Below, in pieces: positions 32,198 to 43,156 of a DNA stretch of 64,000 bases. Under the pieces are notes generated by a model. That model did not search any database, was not told the origin of the DNA, and saw nothing but the letters and a program-made list of their open reading frames with translations. Within the stretch, counting starts at the first letter, position 1. The number at the start of each line of letters is the position of its first letter. Source of the stretch: Codonopsis lanceolata (Eukaryota > Streptophyta > Magnoliopsida > Asterales > Campanulaceae). The DNA is taken from positions 20,300,796-20,364,795 of the forward strand of contig CM028377.1 of assembly GCA_013146195.2 (NCBI GenBank). Reading direction: 5' to 3'. A program made the position numbers and the translations under genes.

Positions 32198-35100
32198 ATG
32201 TCGGATGTGTCCGAGAATGACCGCGAGGCTTTCAGCTATGGCGGAAAAAATGACTCGCTGAGCAGCGAAAAGTCTCCCTCAATTAGCATAGAGCGTGAAG
32301 AGGGAGCCAGGTCCGTGGCCGGGTCAACGGTTCGAAGGCGGGTAGTGGACCCCGTGGTCGACATAGTTGATTCCTCTAGCGAGGAAGATTCTGGCGAGGA
32401 GAGTGTGACCGGTGGCTTCGCTGTCGGGCAAGGCCTCGACCAGCAAGCAACATGTGCTGGAGACTCAGCCGGGCGAGTAAGGATTGAGCAAATAGATTTG
32501 GCTGGAGAGGCTTCAGAGGCCAATGAGGCGGATAACTTGCCACTTGCCCGACGCTTTAAGAGGACCGGCCGCTCTCAGGTGGAAGTGGCCCCTGAGGAAG
32601 AAACAACTTGCCAGGACAGAGTTCCCATTGCCCGCTTGCTCACCAGGGTAGGTGGCTCTCAAGTAGAGGTTCTCGTTGAGGAAGTGATCTAGGAAAAAGA
32701 AGAAGAGGAGGAGGATCCCGATTGGTATGTTAATGCAGATGAAAGCCGCTATGCTGCTCACTGGGCTACCCTAGACACGGCGGATAAAGTGACCGCATGG
32801 CTTACTTCCCTTGGTGTTGATTCTGCTTACTATCGAGCAAGCAAAATGGACGTTCCTGCCCGGGTCAACCTCTCCCGCGAGCAGGGGAATGAGCTCTTGT
32901 TCTTTGCCGACTTCTTCCGTGTCGGGCTACGCCTCCCGCTAGAGCCCTTCCTGGTAGACTTCTTGTATGAGACCAAGGCCGTCCCGTGCGATCTGATGTT
33001 GAATACCGTCCGTGCTATTACAGCTTTTACTGTAGCGAGCAGGCTGTTAGGATTTGAGCCGGACATGTATTTGCTTCGGAAGTTATTCATCTTCGCCCCG
33101 AGCACCGGAGGGAGAATTGGAGTGAGGGCGAACTCAAATTTTCTGAGGTTGCTGTCCGAGGTTCCCGGGAAAGTGGATTCTTGGGACAGGAGGGTGTTGT
33201 TTATCGAGTCCAGAGTTGGTTGGCCGTTTATGCCCACGGCGACCAACGAAATAAAAATCCCCAAGGCTTCCAAACAAGACTTTAGCTCGGGAGAGACCGC
33301 CCGGTTAAACGCGTTGAAGGCCGCCGTTGGTGTAATGGAAGAGAATGAGAGACGCGTCGGCCAGCAATTCCTTCTTGACTGGAAGGAACTGGTTTGTAAT
33401 TTGCGTTATTTGTGTTTGGCCGGGGTTATGCGAGCAGAGGTCCCCGACGTGGAGCCTCTTCTGATCCACGTGCTCGAGAACCCTCACCCTTATTGGGATG
33501 ACTGCCACGGCCGAATGTTTAAGCACAAGTGCGTTGAGTGCCAACGGCTAGGCCCGGGTGGCAACTGCCGACCAGTTTATGAAGATCATGACGGTTGCCT
33601 GCCAATCTTTAATAATTTCTGTTTTGCTCATACTCTTCCCGAGTTCATTCTAATCTCGTTTTGCTTTGTCCCGTCTCAGGAATGAAGAACCCGTGTGAGG
33701 CAAATAAAGAAAGAAGCCGAGGGCCGACCTAAAGGTCAACCAGCCTGTCGAACTGCCCAAGGTGCCATTTTGCCCACCGGCCAAGAGAACTCCGGACTTG
33801 GGCCGGGCCGCAAGTCCGGCCAAGAAGGCTGTAGTGCCCAAGGTTGTTACTGCCGCCCAGAAAAACGCTGGGCCAAAAGAAATTTTTGTGGTCGCTGTTG
33901 ATGATGTTGACGAGCTGCCTACTGCCAACATCCCTGTGGTGCCTGCCGCCAAGGATGTTAAGGCGAAAGGAAAGAGGAAGAAGAGCTCCAGCCCTCCTCC
34001 TGTTCGTGAAGTTCGCCACCGAGGGTCGAGCCCCGATCCTGTTCCTTCTGCCCCCACTCAGGCCGAGCCTGCAACTTGGAGGCAGGCTGGCTTCCAGATG
34101 CCCTCTACTACCAGCGCCGCTCGGGCTCTAGTGAAGGAGATTTCTGGAGATGCCCCATTACTGGGGGGCATCGATCTTTATGCCCGCGGGAGCCCGGGAG
34201 GCCTGGTGGGCAAGGGCGTTATAGAAAGGGCCCTGCACGATGATCTTGCCCGAGATCGTGATACGGCCGGCCACGTTCTGGTTGGGAACGTGGGACTCTG
34301 CTTGAGCGAGGTAAAGTAGTTGATTGTAGTTTACCTCTTTCTTCTTTGTTTATTTCATGTTTCTAACTCATTTTTTCTGCTCGCAGATTGCTTCCACGTG
34401 TACCAATCTCTACGATAGGTATAACGAGGAGAAGGTAGCTCGTAAGAAAGCGGAGGCTGATAACCGGGCAGGCGAGAGCTTGGTGAAAGAAAAGGTCGAG
34501 CAGGTGGCTCGCCTGGCCGATGAACTGGAAGCCCAAACTGTGGCGGCCAAGAAGAAAGAAGCTGAAATATTCGAACGAAATCTGAAGCTGGTCGCCCAGA
34601 ACGGTGATCTAATTGCTGCAAAGACAGAGTTGGTCGGCCAGGTGAAGAAGAACCAGGCTGACCTGGAGAAGAGCCAGACCGCCTTGGCCGCGGTCACTAA
34701 GTAGAGGGATCTCTTGCAAGCAGAGAAAAGTTCCCTTAGGATGCAGGCCGTGAAGGATGGGAAAACCGTTGAGGAGCTGATGCAGAAGCTGAAGAAGGCC
34801 GAAGAGTCTGTGGTGGAAAACTTTAAAAAATCTAAGGACTTTGAGAACGCTGTGGACGCGGCCATCCTTCCCTACTTTGCTCACGGTACCCACCATATAC
34901 TGCGAATGCTTGCCGGCCATGGCGGAGTGGGGATGAAGACAATGGCAGAATGGGCCGTGCTCGACCCCTACGCTGAAGTTGCCCGCCCTTTCCATGCGTT
35001 GGTCCCTTATTCCAAGGATGAACTGGCTACAATGGCGGAGGGCGATAATGAAGCTAGAAGGGAGCCCTGGGTCCCCCCGCCTGTGGACGAAGTGAATGTC

Positions 35101-35289
35101 TGCTCGCTGATCGAAGCCTTGGAATCTGAGGATGAAGTTTTGAAAGGGACCGAGCAGATTGAAGCCGAGTCTCAAGCTAAGGCGGCTGAGGATGAAGCTG
35201 CCCGTAGAGAGCTGAACCTCCAATACCAACTACAATATGAAGCCGGTGCTAAAGAGCTTCCTCCTCCTCCTCCTCCTAAACAAGCTTAG
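32198..35289 (+). pseudogene. Tat-2 antisense ORF: putative 'gypsy type' transposon protein with coiled coil
   Basis: ATG at 32198 follows a splice-acceptor-like TTTATAG. An acidic N-terminus leads into a conserved domain (32789-33520) with FFRVGLRLPLEPFLVDFLYE, NSNFLRLLSEVPGKVDSWDR and ESRVGWPF, matching the plant family Transposase_28 ('putative gypsy type transposon'). Then a basic/Pro-rich middle, a coiled coil (34387-34860, EEKVARKKAEADNR) and a C-terminal part with HHILRMLAGHG and HALVPYSKDEL ending in a poly-Pro tail. An intron at 34311-34386 (GAG/GTAAAG...TCGCAG/ATT) keeps frame; another lies near 33600-33680. Only two in-frame stops, both TAG (32690 and 34702), break it. Homologous to 51254-53749 in Tat-3. 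Function in Tat elements is unknown. Confidence 0.82.
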
Positions 35290-35622
35290 AATTTTATCTG
35301 GCCTGCGCGCCACTATTTTTTATTTCTCTTTTGTTACTCCAAATTCGGCTACAATGGAATCCACTTTTTGTTGATAGCTGCTTATATGTTTTCAATTTAG
35401 CCGCTTGTTTGCTCGATAGCTGTTTTCTTATTTGCTTGTTCGACCTGCCATACGTTAATACAAGTACCGGTGCCCACTAGGAAACATATCGAGCATAAAT
35501 GTACAAACAGCTTTAACCAAGTATAAGAACTCGCGATTATCTACTTAAAAATAACAAGACTAATGAAGCAAGCTTATTATTTAAGTTAAGACGTTACCCG
35601 AACAAACACCGGGTATGATTGC
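35290..35622. other. Tat-2 spacer after the antisense ORF
   Basis: Non-coding, AT-rich sequence downstream of the antisense ORF stop; it probably holds that gene's 3' untranslated region. No separate gene seen. Confidence 0.5.
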
Positions 35623-36340
35623 TTGAATATGGCCAAGGCTTTGAGCGAATGAGCTTCCAAAAGATTGCCAAGCGGGCAAGGCCCAGCTCTCAACGGCAAC
35701 CAACAACTGGGCATGGCCTTTGTTCGATGTGGGTAGTTCGAAGCGGTTGCTGGTATATCTTCCGGGTATGGAGATATACGGTTAACAGTGTTGCTCGGTC
35801 ACTGTAGGAATCCGAGGTAGTCAACCGCTATCTTGTAGGCATGGCCTCTATCGCCTAGGGAGAGCATCCTAGTATGTGAACCTGGGCATGGCCGCACCTT
35901 ACCCACCGAGGATAAGTTCATCGATACTAGGGAGTTAGAGGATTGTTGACCGGGCATGGCCCCTATCTTCGCTTGGCGAGCAGAATTTCGAACAAATCCG
36001 AACAATTGTAGATTAACAATTAACTGATCAATCTGAGAATTCTGAATTGGAAAATACGACAACAACTTGCCTTTTATTTATAGATGATCAATGACCCTCA
36101 ACAGGACTGAGGTCTTGCCCGTTTGTTTCTTTGACTTAGGGGTAATATCTTTTGAGGTGATCTGCATGCCAAGGATGCTTCGTGTCTCTTCCTCCTGAGT
36201 CCGGAGTGTAAGTGTCTTCCCTTATTATTGATAACTTGGGAAGGGACCTTCCCAATTAGGAGAGGCTTCTACAATTCGCCCGATAGGTTACCTCAATTTT
36301 TCGAGCACTAAGTCCCGATAGAGAGAAGGCTGCCCTCGGA
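35623..36340 (-). repeat. Tat-2 copy of the block shared with Tat-1
   Basis: Collinear by eye with 8880-9560 of Tat-1 over at least 400 bp, including GGCCAAGGCTTTGAGCG, GAGATATACGGTTAACAGTG and the GGGCATGGCCCCTATC motifs (35838, 35954). Lies between pol (right) and the antisense ORF (left). Non-coding. Confidence 0.8.
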
Positions 36341-37304
36341 CCCTTTATCATGGTGAGCCTTTGCTTTCGCTTGTAATTGACCATTCTCGAGCCGTGCATC
36401 CAAATTTCCTTTCTTCGAGCCTATGGCCCGAGCGAGTTTATTGTTTTGCTCGCTGTAATGTATGGTAAAGGCAAGGCCATTTCCACCGAATCATAGCTCT
36501 AATCTGCATGTAAGTGCGAACCGGTCTCCCTATTGGTTCTCCCATAAGGCCAATGGTAGCTCTTCTGCCCATCTTCCCGCCGCCTCCGTGTTTCTGGCAT
36601 GCAAGACTTGCTTACTTCCTACCTTTTACTGCTACTTGTGGCTACGCACAACGCTAATGTTTGACGCCCAAGGGTACATTTTCATGTAAATTTGTCCGAG
36701 AATGCCATGGTCTCGAGATGATTGTTCTGGGAGCCCAAATCGGCACTATACTTGATCGTGGACAAATTTGATGACGGCTTCGTAATTCTTGCCAAGGGCT
36801 TCGCTTTCTATCCACTTAGTAAAATAGTCTACAGTAACCACCGCATACTGTATTTTATTTCTGAGCGAGGAAAAGGACCGATCGTATCGATTCCCCACAT
36901 GTCGGCGGCCACGATCGACCGGGTTTGTATTGTGGATGGAGCCTGGTATGTCCGCTGTATCTCCGACACTGTCACATTCACGAACATACTTTTCCGCCCT
37001 TTCTAAGAGTAATCCAACAATATCCTCGCCGCAGACCTTTCCTGTAGCCTGTGGTGCCACATTCTTCATGTACTTGCTGCATTTTCCCTCGGTTAGCCTG
37101 GGGGTACAATGGGAGCATAGGTCCGACCTTAGATCGCTTGTACAAGATTCCCTACTACCGAGTAATGACAGTGCCCGGCTCGAATCCTGCCGGCTGACCT
37201 TGCTCTGGCAGTGTAACTCCCCGCCGATGTAATCCTCAGTAGTCATCGATCCAGCTTTCCGGCCGTCAATGTCCATAATGACCGGTCCGTCAATGGTCAG
37301 ATTC
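36341..37304 (-). pseudogene. Tat-2 integrase, left of the gap
   Basis: Minus-strand integrase: the core starts AVVTVDYFTKWIESEALGKN (36840-36780) followed by FVHDQV; upstream (37250-36870) are the linker and AEKYVRECD of the zinc region. 36341-36745 holds very degraded remnants of the C-terminal half. About 36945-37304 is homologous to 37405-37770 on the other side of the gap. Frameshifted and inactive. Confidence 0.78.
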
Positions 37305-37404
37305 NNNNNNNNNNNNNNNNNNNNNNNNNNNNNNNNNNNNNNNNNNNNNNNNNNNNNNNNNNNNNNNNNNNNNNNNNNNNNNNNNNNNNNNNNNNNNNNN
37401 NNNN
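37305..37404. other. Assembly gap (100 N)
   Basis: Exactly 100 N, the usual placeholder for a gap of unknown size. Homologous pol sequence lies on both sides. Confidence 0.99.
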
Positions 37405-38600
37405 GGGTATGTCCGTCAAGATATCTCGGCATTTGTCACATTCGCGAACATATTTCTCTCGCATCCTTCCTTAAAGTTATCCAAGTAATATCCCGGCTCA
37501 GACCTTTTCTGCGCGAGTTTCAGTGCTCCGGTGGCCGCCACACTCCCCTTCGTACTTCATAGAGAACGCCTCGCTAGCTCTCGGGGGTACACAAATACAT
37601 AGGTCCGACCTGAGCCTTGTATAATATGCCCCAACTACCGAGTAACCAGCAGCAGCTTCTGATTGTTGGCTTTGACCTTGTCTCATGCGTAACCCCCGCC
37701 GATGTAATCCTCAGAGTCATCGATCCAAATTTTCGGCGCTGGCTCAATATCCATGATAACCTGCCTATCGACCTACGGGGTTTCCATGTGCTCGATCATC
37801 ACCGAGGGATTTAGTGATGCCGCATTTTCCTCACGATCTTGGACAAGTAGTCCGGTCCGCATGTTGTCTCTCGATCAATCCCGATTATTTCCCAAAACTT
37901 GAAATTTTTCAAGATTTCTTGACTAGCTCACAGCATTTCTTAACTGTGGTAGGGTGGTGCACCATATATCCCCCTCGACTTGGTTCACAACTAGTTGTGA
38001 ATCCGAGTACACGCGACCGCTTCTACGCCCATGTCCCTGCCGCGAGCTCGAAGTCCGCAATCATCGCCATACTCGGCAACGTTGTCACTGAGGCAGTGAA
38101 ACTTTGAACCGAGAGCTAGCTCAAACTCTCAGTGATTTCGCTGAGCTACTAGAAGGATGCCACCGGGCCCCGCCTTTGCGCTTTGCTCGCCCCATCCACG
38201 TAAAGATCCCAACAAGAGGTCGGGTCGAGGTTGTCAAATCGTTGGCTTGCTCTGCTCTCACCGCTTAGCCTCCTGATCCTCGTGTTGTGGGTGAAGCTTG
38301 TTTCGACCAAAAAATCGGCCAATGCTTGAGCTTTGATCGTCGCCTCGGGCAAGTAATCTATGGAACTCGCGAGCTCGATTGACTGACTGAAGGCCTCGAT
38401 GTGTCCGGTTTATGTAGGACTTCATGCAGCAGGTGCTCCTGTGTACACTATGATTACATGTGCAGTAAAAATAAGCCCGTAATTTTCTGCAATGCGAGTA
38501 AGCTAATTTTTCTACATTAAAATAACGACCCTCAACAGATCGAGGGCCTGGATACATAGTACACAATGTGCTTTTGAACATCTAATTCCTCCCTAATTCA
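37405..38600 (-). pseudogene. Tat-2 RNase H and start of integrase, right of the gap
   Basis: Minus strand, reading leftward: NVEKLAYSHCRKLRAYF (end of the first RNase H, about 38520-38460), the linker IKAQALADFLVE (38340-38300), the start of the second, archaeal-type RNase H WDLYVDGAS (38205-38180), a degraded stretch, then the integrase zinc region with EGECGGHRSTETRAEKV (37560-37498). Two RNase H domains in a row are a known mark of Tat elements. Frame broken many times. Confidence 0.78.
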
Positions 38601-39700
38601 AAACAGCGCCACTACCGTCCGTGGCTACTAGATACACAAATAAAGGCTCACCGGCATGGGCTACCGAGGAGAGGTGGTTTGCCAAGCGTATTCCCCGAAT
38701 CGCCGAGGCCTAAGGCAATGACCCCGCCATTCAACTACTGGATATGTTTGATGCAAGAAGGCCGCTCCATGTCGAGTGGCTTGTATCTTCTCCAAGTTGG
38801 CCTCGATACCGCTACTGCTGACCATGAATCCTAAACTTCCCCGCCTGACCTCGAAAGTGCATTTGCTCCTGGATTCATTTCAGCTTCAGGTTTCAAGCAG
38901 ATTGGCAAACGCCTCCGCCAGTCAAGAGTATGGTCGCGCCTTTGTTTGATGACCATGTCATCTATGTAGCCTCCATGTTTCGCCGATCCGAGAGCCGAAA
39001 CCTTGTTGACCATACGCCAGTAAGTGGCCCCCTCAGATTTTTCACCGGGGGCATCATTTTGTAACAATAAAGGCCCCTACCGCCTAAGGTCAGTCTTCGC
39101 CTTTATCTTGCTCGCTCATTTTAACCTCGGTGATACCTCGAGTATGCATTCAGAAACCGAGCATCTCGAATCCGGCTATAGAGTCGACAAGCACATCTAC
39201 GCGGGCAATGGATGCTAGCCTTTCTGGGCAAAGCTTTAGGCCGGTGAAGTCTACGCACATCCGCCATTTGTCATTGGCCTTCTTGACCATCACCACATTA
39301 GCCACCAGTGCCTGCACCAATCTCCTCAATGATGTCTCCCTTAGGAGTTTCGACCTCTACTTTGATCATGCATTCTTCTGCTAATATTGCCTCGCCGTTG
39401 ATGGGACAAAAGCAGGATCAACGCTGAGGTCGCGGCAATGTTCTCGCCGATACCTCTCATGTCCTCGATCGCCCAGCGAACACATCCAAGTCGTTTTTCA
39501 ATTAATCAATCCTTCCCGAAGCTTCAGAGGCATGGCCTTCCCAATTTTGATTTTTTGCTCTGGGTAGGCTCAATTGATGACAATTTCTCTAGCTCGCCTC
39601 CTCCTGTTGTATATCGGGCTCGTCCTGACTTGCAAGGTGTCCATCTCAATGTCTCAGTGACCCGGCGCCTCTGGGCCTAAAGAGCTCGGGGCCTGAGCTT
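38601..39700 (-). pseudogene. Tat-2 reverse transcriptase
   Basis: Motifs on the minus strand: ANVVMVKKANDKWRMCVDFT (about 39305-39245), GATYWRMVNKVSALG, and the catalytic YIDDMVIKQRRDHTLDW (38965-38915). These match the Tat-3 RT at 47660-48060. Conserved Tyr-Ile-Asp-Asp is present, but frameshifts and stops occur throughout. Confidence 0.82.
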
Positions 39701-41200
39701 GCTCGGGAGGCTCTATTTCCATGGGCTCGGCCGCATCATGTGTCTCCCCGAGCTCGATGTTATTGATGGAGGTTGACGCTGGAGTAGGTTCAGTGGAAGT
39801 CACCGCAGTCTGATCGGGAAGGTCCACAATCGGTTTCGATCAGCCTGCCTCGACGGGAATGTCCACGATCGCTGCTTTCTTCCTCCGAAGTTTCCTGATA
39901 TACTCCCATATTGCTCGTGGCTTGTTATTGAGGATCCCCACTCCGCTCTCAAGTAGAACTTTGCTTTCTCAAAGGGAATGGAGGTGACCATCTCGAATTT
40001 GGCCATTGAGCGCCTAAAATGCAGCTTGTACGCCGATTTTAGGTCGATCACCAAGAATGTGATCATCTCAATCCGAAGCCTTGGGCTCCATCACCCATGA
40101 ATACCTCCACGTGCCTCTTTAACCCCCACCGTGATTGGTGAACCCTTCAAGCTTTCCCTGCATAAGGCTCGAGCATGGTATCCGGAAACTCCAATCCCTC
40201 AAGGTGAGTAGTACATGATGTCCCTACATGCTCCCAGATCAAGCAAAATCCGTGAACCTCGCCAGCTTGCTGACTAGGCAGAAATAAACTGTGGGCCGCT
40301 CTGATGCCAATGAGTGCTCGCGAACTCGCCGCGGGAAAACATATGCTCGCTCCCCTCGCCCAGATTGTCGAGTGTCGATGCTCTAGACAAGGAATATATG
40401 TGCTTTCCGAGCCGTGTGTCGACGGGAGCTCCTCTTGAATCATGTTTATCACCCTCGAACTGAGGGCCCGCCACCTCTTCCTCTTGGGGTCTTCCCGGTC
40501 ATTATTATTGTTCCCCGCGCCCGATCCCTTTTGAGCGATCCGCCTTGCCCGTATTGATCAACTTTTGGATTTCCCTCTTCAACACATTACAATCCTCAAG
40601 GGTGTGACCTGCACGCGGTGGTATTCACGCATTTGTGTTGTCCCTGTATGAGCGAGCTCAGGATCGGAGGTAAGGGATGGGCGCAGCATCTCCCACTTGG
40701 AGCATGATTTCTTCCCCGCCGTGTTTAGCGGGGTGAATTGAGCTTCTAAACCTTTGCTCGGGTTAGAGGTTTTCTTCCATCTCTCGCCGAAGGGGGTTGC
40801 CCGGCTCGTCACCGGCGTGGCCGAGCCGCTGAGCCTTGTCCTTATTCTTGGCTTTATCAGCCTTAACACTCTGGCCGAGCAAAAAGATGTGAGTTTGCTA
40901 GCAGCCGCCTTGAAGCTCCCTGTTCATTGCTAACATTGTTTTCAAGTGGCCCCGCCTCATGTTGTCTGGGTAGCAAAAGGTAATTTCGTGGTCATCGGTC
41001 GCGGTCACTTGTTCGAGCATTTCTTCAAACCTCTTCAACTACCGTAGGATTCATTGTCTCCCCGCTTGATCTTAGCAAGGTCGAAGCGGTTCTGGGGGTC
41101 GGGCCTCGCATTGCCGAATTCCTCTAAGAACTTTTCTGAGCACCGCCCAGCCTCCCAATGGATCCCCTGGGAACTCGCTTCAACCAGCTTGCGCCTTTCC
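39701..41200 (-). pseudogene. Tat-2 protease and gag C-terminal region
   Basis: Degraded minus-strand coding sequence. 40620-40500 encodes a segment like HTLEDCNVLKREIQKLI, typical of the region after the gag zinc knuckle in plant gypsy elements. 39800-40450 probably held the protease (short ORFs here include FLVIDLKSAY-like text), but I do not see a clean catalytic DTG/DSG. Broken in several frames. Confidence 0.55.
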
Positions 41201-42282
41201 CCGGAGAGCTCCTTCGAATGCTCGCATTTTTAGGCTTCCACATCTCTGACCATTCGGATTTGTGCCTCGAATGATCGGAGCCAATCGCTTGCCCGCGTCT
41301 TCCCGAAATATTTGTCGAACCGAGGAAGATGACTCGCGCGGTGGCGATTTTCAATTTCGAGTGAATGGGCTGCCCTCCAATGGCTTCGGTGTCTCCATAA
41401 CCGGCTTGGCCACGGCTAGGTTAGCCATTTGCTTTGCCATGTCTTTTTCATGGCCTCCATTTTCTGACAGCCGCCTCTCAACGCCCCTGGCCAATCCGAC
41501 GAGCTGGCCGGATCTCGATCAAGTTGCCTCGACGGGCGTAAGGTGGGCTCGCAAGAGGATCCGACCTCCTGTGTGACACGAGCTTTGTATTTTGGCCGTT
41601 GCGCTTCCGCCTCTACGCATTCACGGACCCTACGACGGCCATGGCTTTCCTCTCGAGTACGGTGCTCCTGTCGATGATGATGCTCGTGTGAGTGAGTGAT
41701 TTTGACTACCGTATCTACTTTCACCGGTCATCCGCCGCTTTTATTGCTCCACCCTTTCCGACGTGATGCGAACGACGGCATGCGCCGTTGGATCGGGCAA
41801 CTGCTGGGAGGCTCGCCATCGCCAACAGTGCAGGGGCTGGGCGGCACCACCATGTTCTCGAATCGGCACCGGCATGGCCCAAGCGAGCAGTTGCTAGTTG
41901 AGCGCATACATTTTACTATAGTATTCCGCCTGAACTTGTAGCAGCCGGCTTGGTCCGGGTTTTGTCCTGACAGTTTGCGTGGCGCCTGGCCGCTTCTCCC
42001 GTGGTTGAGCTGCACCCTAAGATCTTGAGAACGTGCATCACGCCTCTCATTGATGACCAGCCTGGCATCGCGCTGGCTCGCACGGCTTTGACTAGCATGT
42101 TGGGAGGTTTGCCCCTCCGCATATTGCACCTCATTGCCCTGAGTGGCATGCCCAGCAGCCACTTTTTGGTTTCGAGTTTGCACCCCGTGCGGTGCCCTCG
42201 GTGGAGGGTTGTTCACAACATGGTGGCTGCCAGCCTGTTGAGTGCTAACGGTGGCATGGTGCTTGCTTCCCTTTCCAGCCAT
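41201..42282 (-). pseudogene. Tat-2 gag N-terminal region
   Basis: The probable gag start is the ATG at 42282 (MAGKGSKHHATVSTQQ), 84 bp inside the right LTR. The frame stays open to 41728, then continues as a basic, R/H/E-rich linker (41724-41416) and a degraded capsid-like part. Gag would form the particle. No zinc knuckle is intact here. Confidence 0.65.
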
Positions 42283-42342
42283 TGCAATGAAGAGAAATCG
42301 AAAGTTTTTAATGGAAAAAATTAGAGAGAAGTGTCAAAACTT

Positions 42343-42366
42343 CGTTTCCTGGCAATGGAACCAAAC
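42343..42366 (-). promoter_or_regulatory. Tat-2 primer-binding site
   Basis: Minus strand just inside the right LTR: GTTTGGTTCCATTGCCAGGA, nearly the same as in Tat-1 and resembling the tRNA-Asp class with substitutions. It sets the minus sense strand. Confidence 0.6.
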
Positions 42367-43156
42367 TGATGTGGCCAAAAACACAAATTGAGCCGCCCTT
42401 GAGATGGGTAGGATATCTGGCTTTAGATCGCCCCTCCTCGAGCCTCGTTAAGATCACAAACAAACCTGAGTGGAAGTGCAAGGCAGGGCCTCGCGAAACC
42501 CCTCCGGCGTGAGAGTAAGCCTCAAGTGTAATTGTCAAAAGATAAATTGACAGAGTAACGAGGCTCAAGAAAGTCTGTACCTTATTGATGATTAAGGAGA
42601 GGTATTTATAGGCCCCGGTGGTGTTTGAATCCGTTTAGGATTCAGTTTCCATAACTGCCGAGTCAATCAAGGAGAGAATCCCTTGATTTTAGGCGAAACA
42701 GGCGGCTGACCGCGTAGATGTAGGAGTAGATAAGGCAAGTGCTCTGCCTAAACATGGAAACCTTCGACTTGTCTCGGGAGAGCAAGCCACCGACGCCTCG
42801 TAAATGTGTGCTCTGGGCGAAAGGTGGCTCGCCTCGACTATTCTACATTGCTCTTTGAACTTATTGTAGGTCCGAGGCACGGCCCCTGGTCGGGCAGGCA
42901 AGGCCAATGCTTGACCAGGTTTGGACAAGATGGGCCTGATTCCTTGGCTAAGCACGTATGATGCCCGGGCATGACCCCTGGTCGGACAGGCAAGGCCGTT
43001 GCCCGCCCAGGTTTGAGTGAGAGTTGCGTTGCTCGGTGCTCGCTGGCCTTATCATTTTGCTCGCCTGGCTGTGGGCCTCATTCGCATTGTGCTCGTGATT
43101 AGCACGTGATGCTAACTCGTGCATTGCTCGTGACCCGGCTTGGGCCGGGTATATCA
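42367..43156 (-). repeat. Tat-2 right LTR (5' LTR)
   Basis: 790 bp. Minus-strand TATAAATA (plus 42603-42610). Diverged from the left LTR by roughly 15% plus indels near 42690-42720 and 42785-42840. The right flank (CTTTC...) does not continue LINE-B. Confidence 0.88.

Larger units (their letters stand above)
30643..43156 (-). mobile_element. Tat-2, Ty3/gypsy Tat-type element (probably a scaffold chimera)
   Basis: Outer ends are LTR-like (30643-31413 and 42367-43156) with TGATGTGG...TCA ends; flanking 5-mers GTTTC and CTTTC match at 4 of 5. Primer site next to the right LTR and gag-to-integrase order reading leftward give a minus sense strand. An ORF on the opposite strand (32198-35289) lies by the 3' LTR, as in Grande-like Tat elements. 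A 100-N gap sits at 37305-37404. The two LTRs differ far more (roughly 15%) than those of the other elements, the flanks do not match (LINE-B only on the left), and about 360 bp of pol is present on both sides of the gap. It is more likely two half elements than one. Confidence 0.75.
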
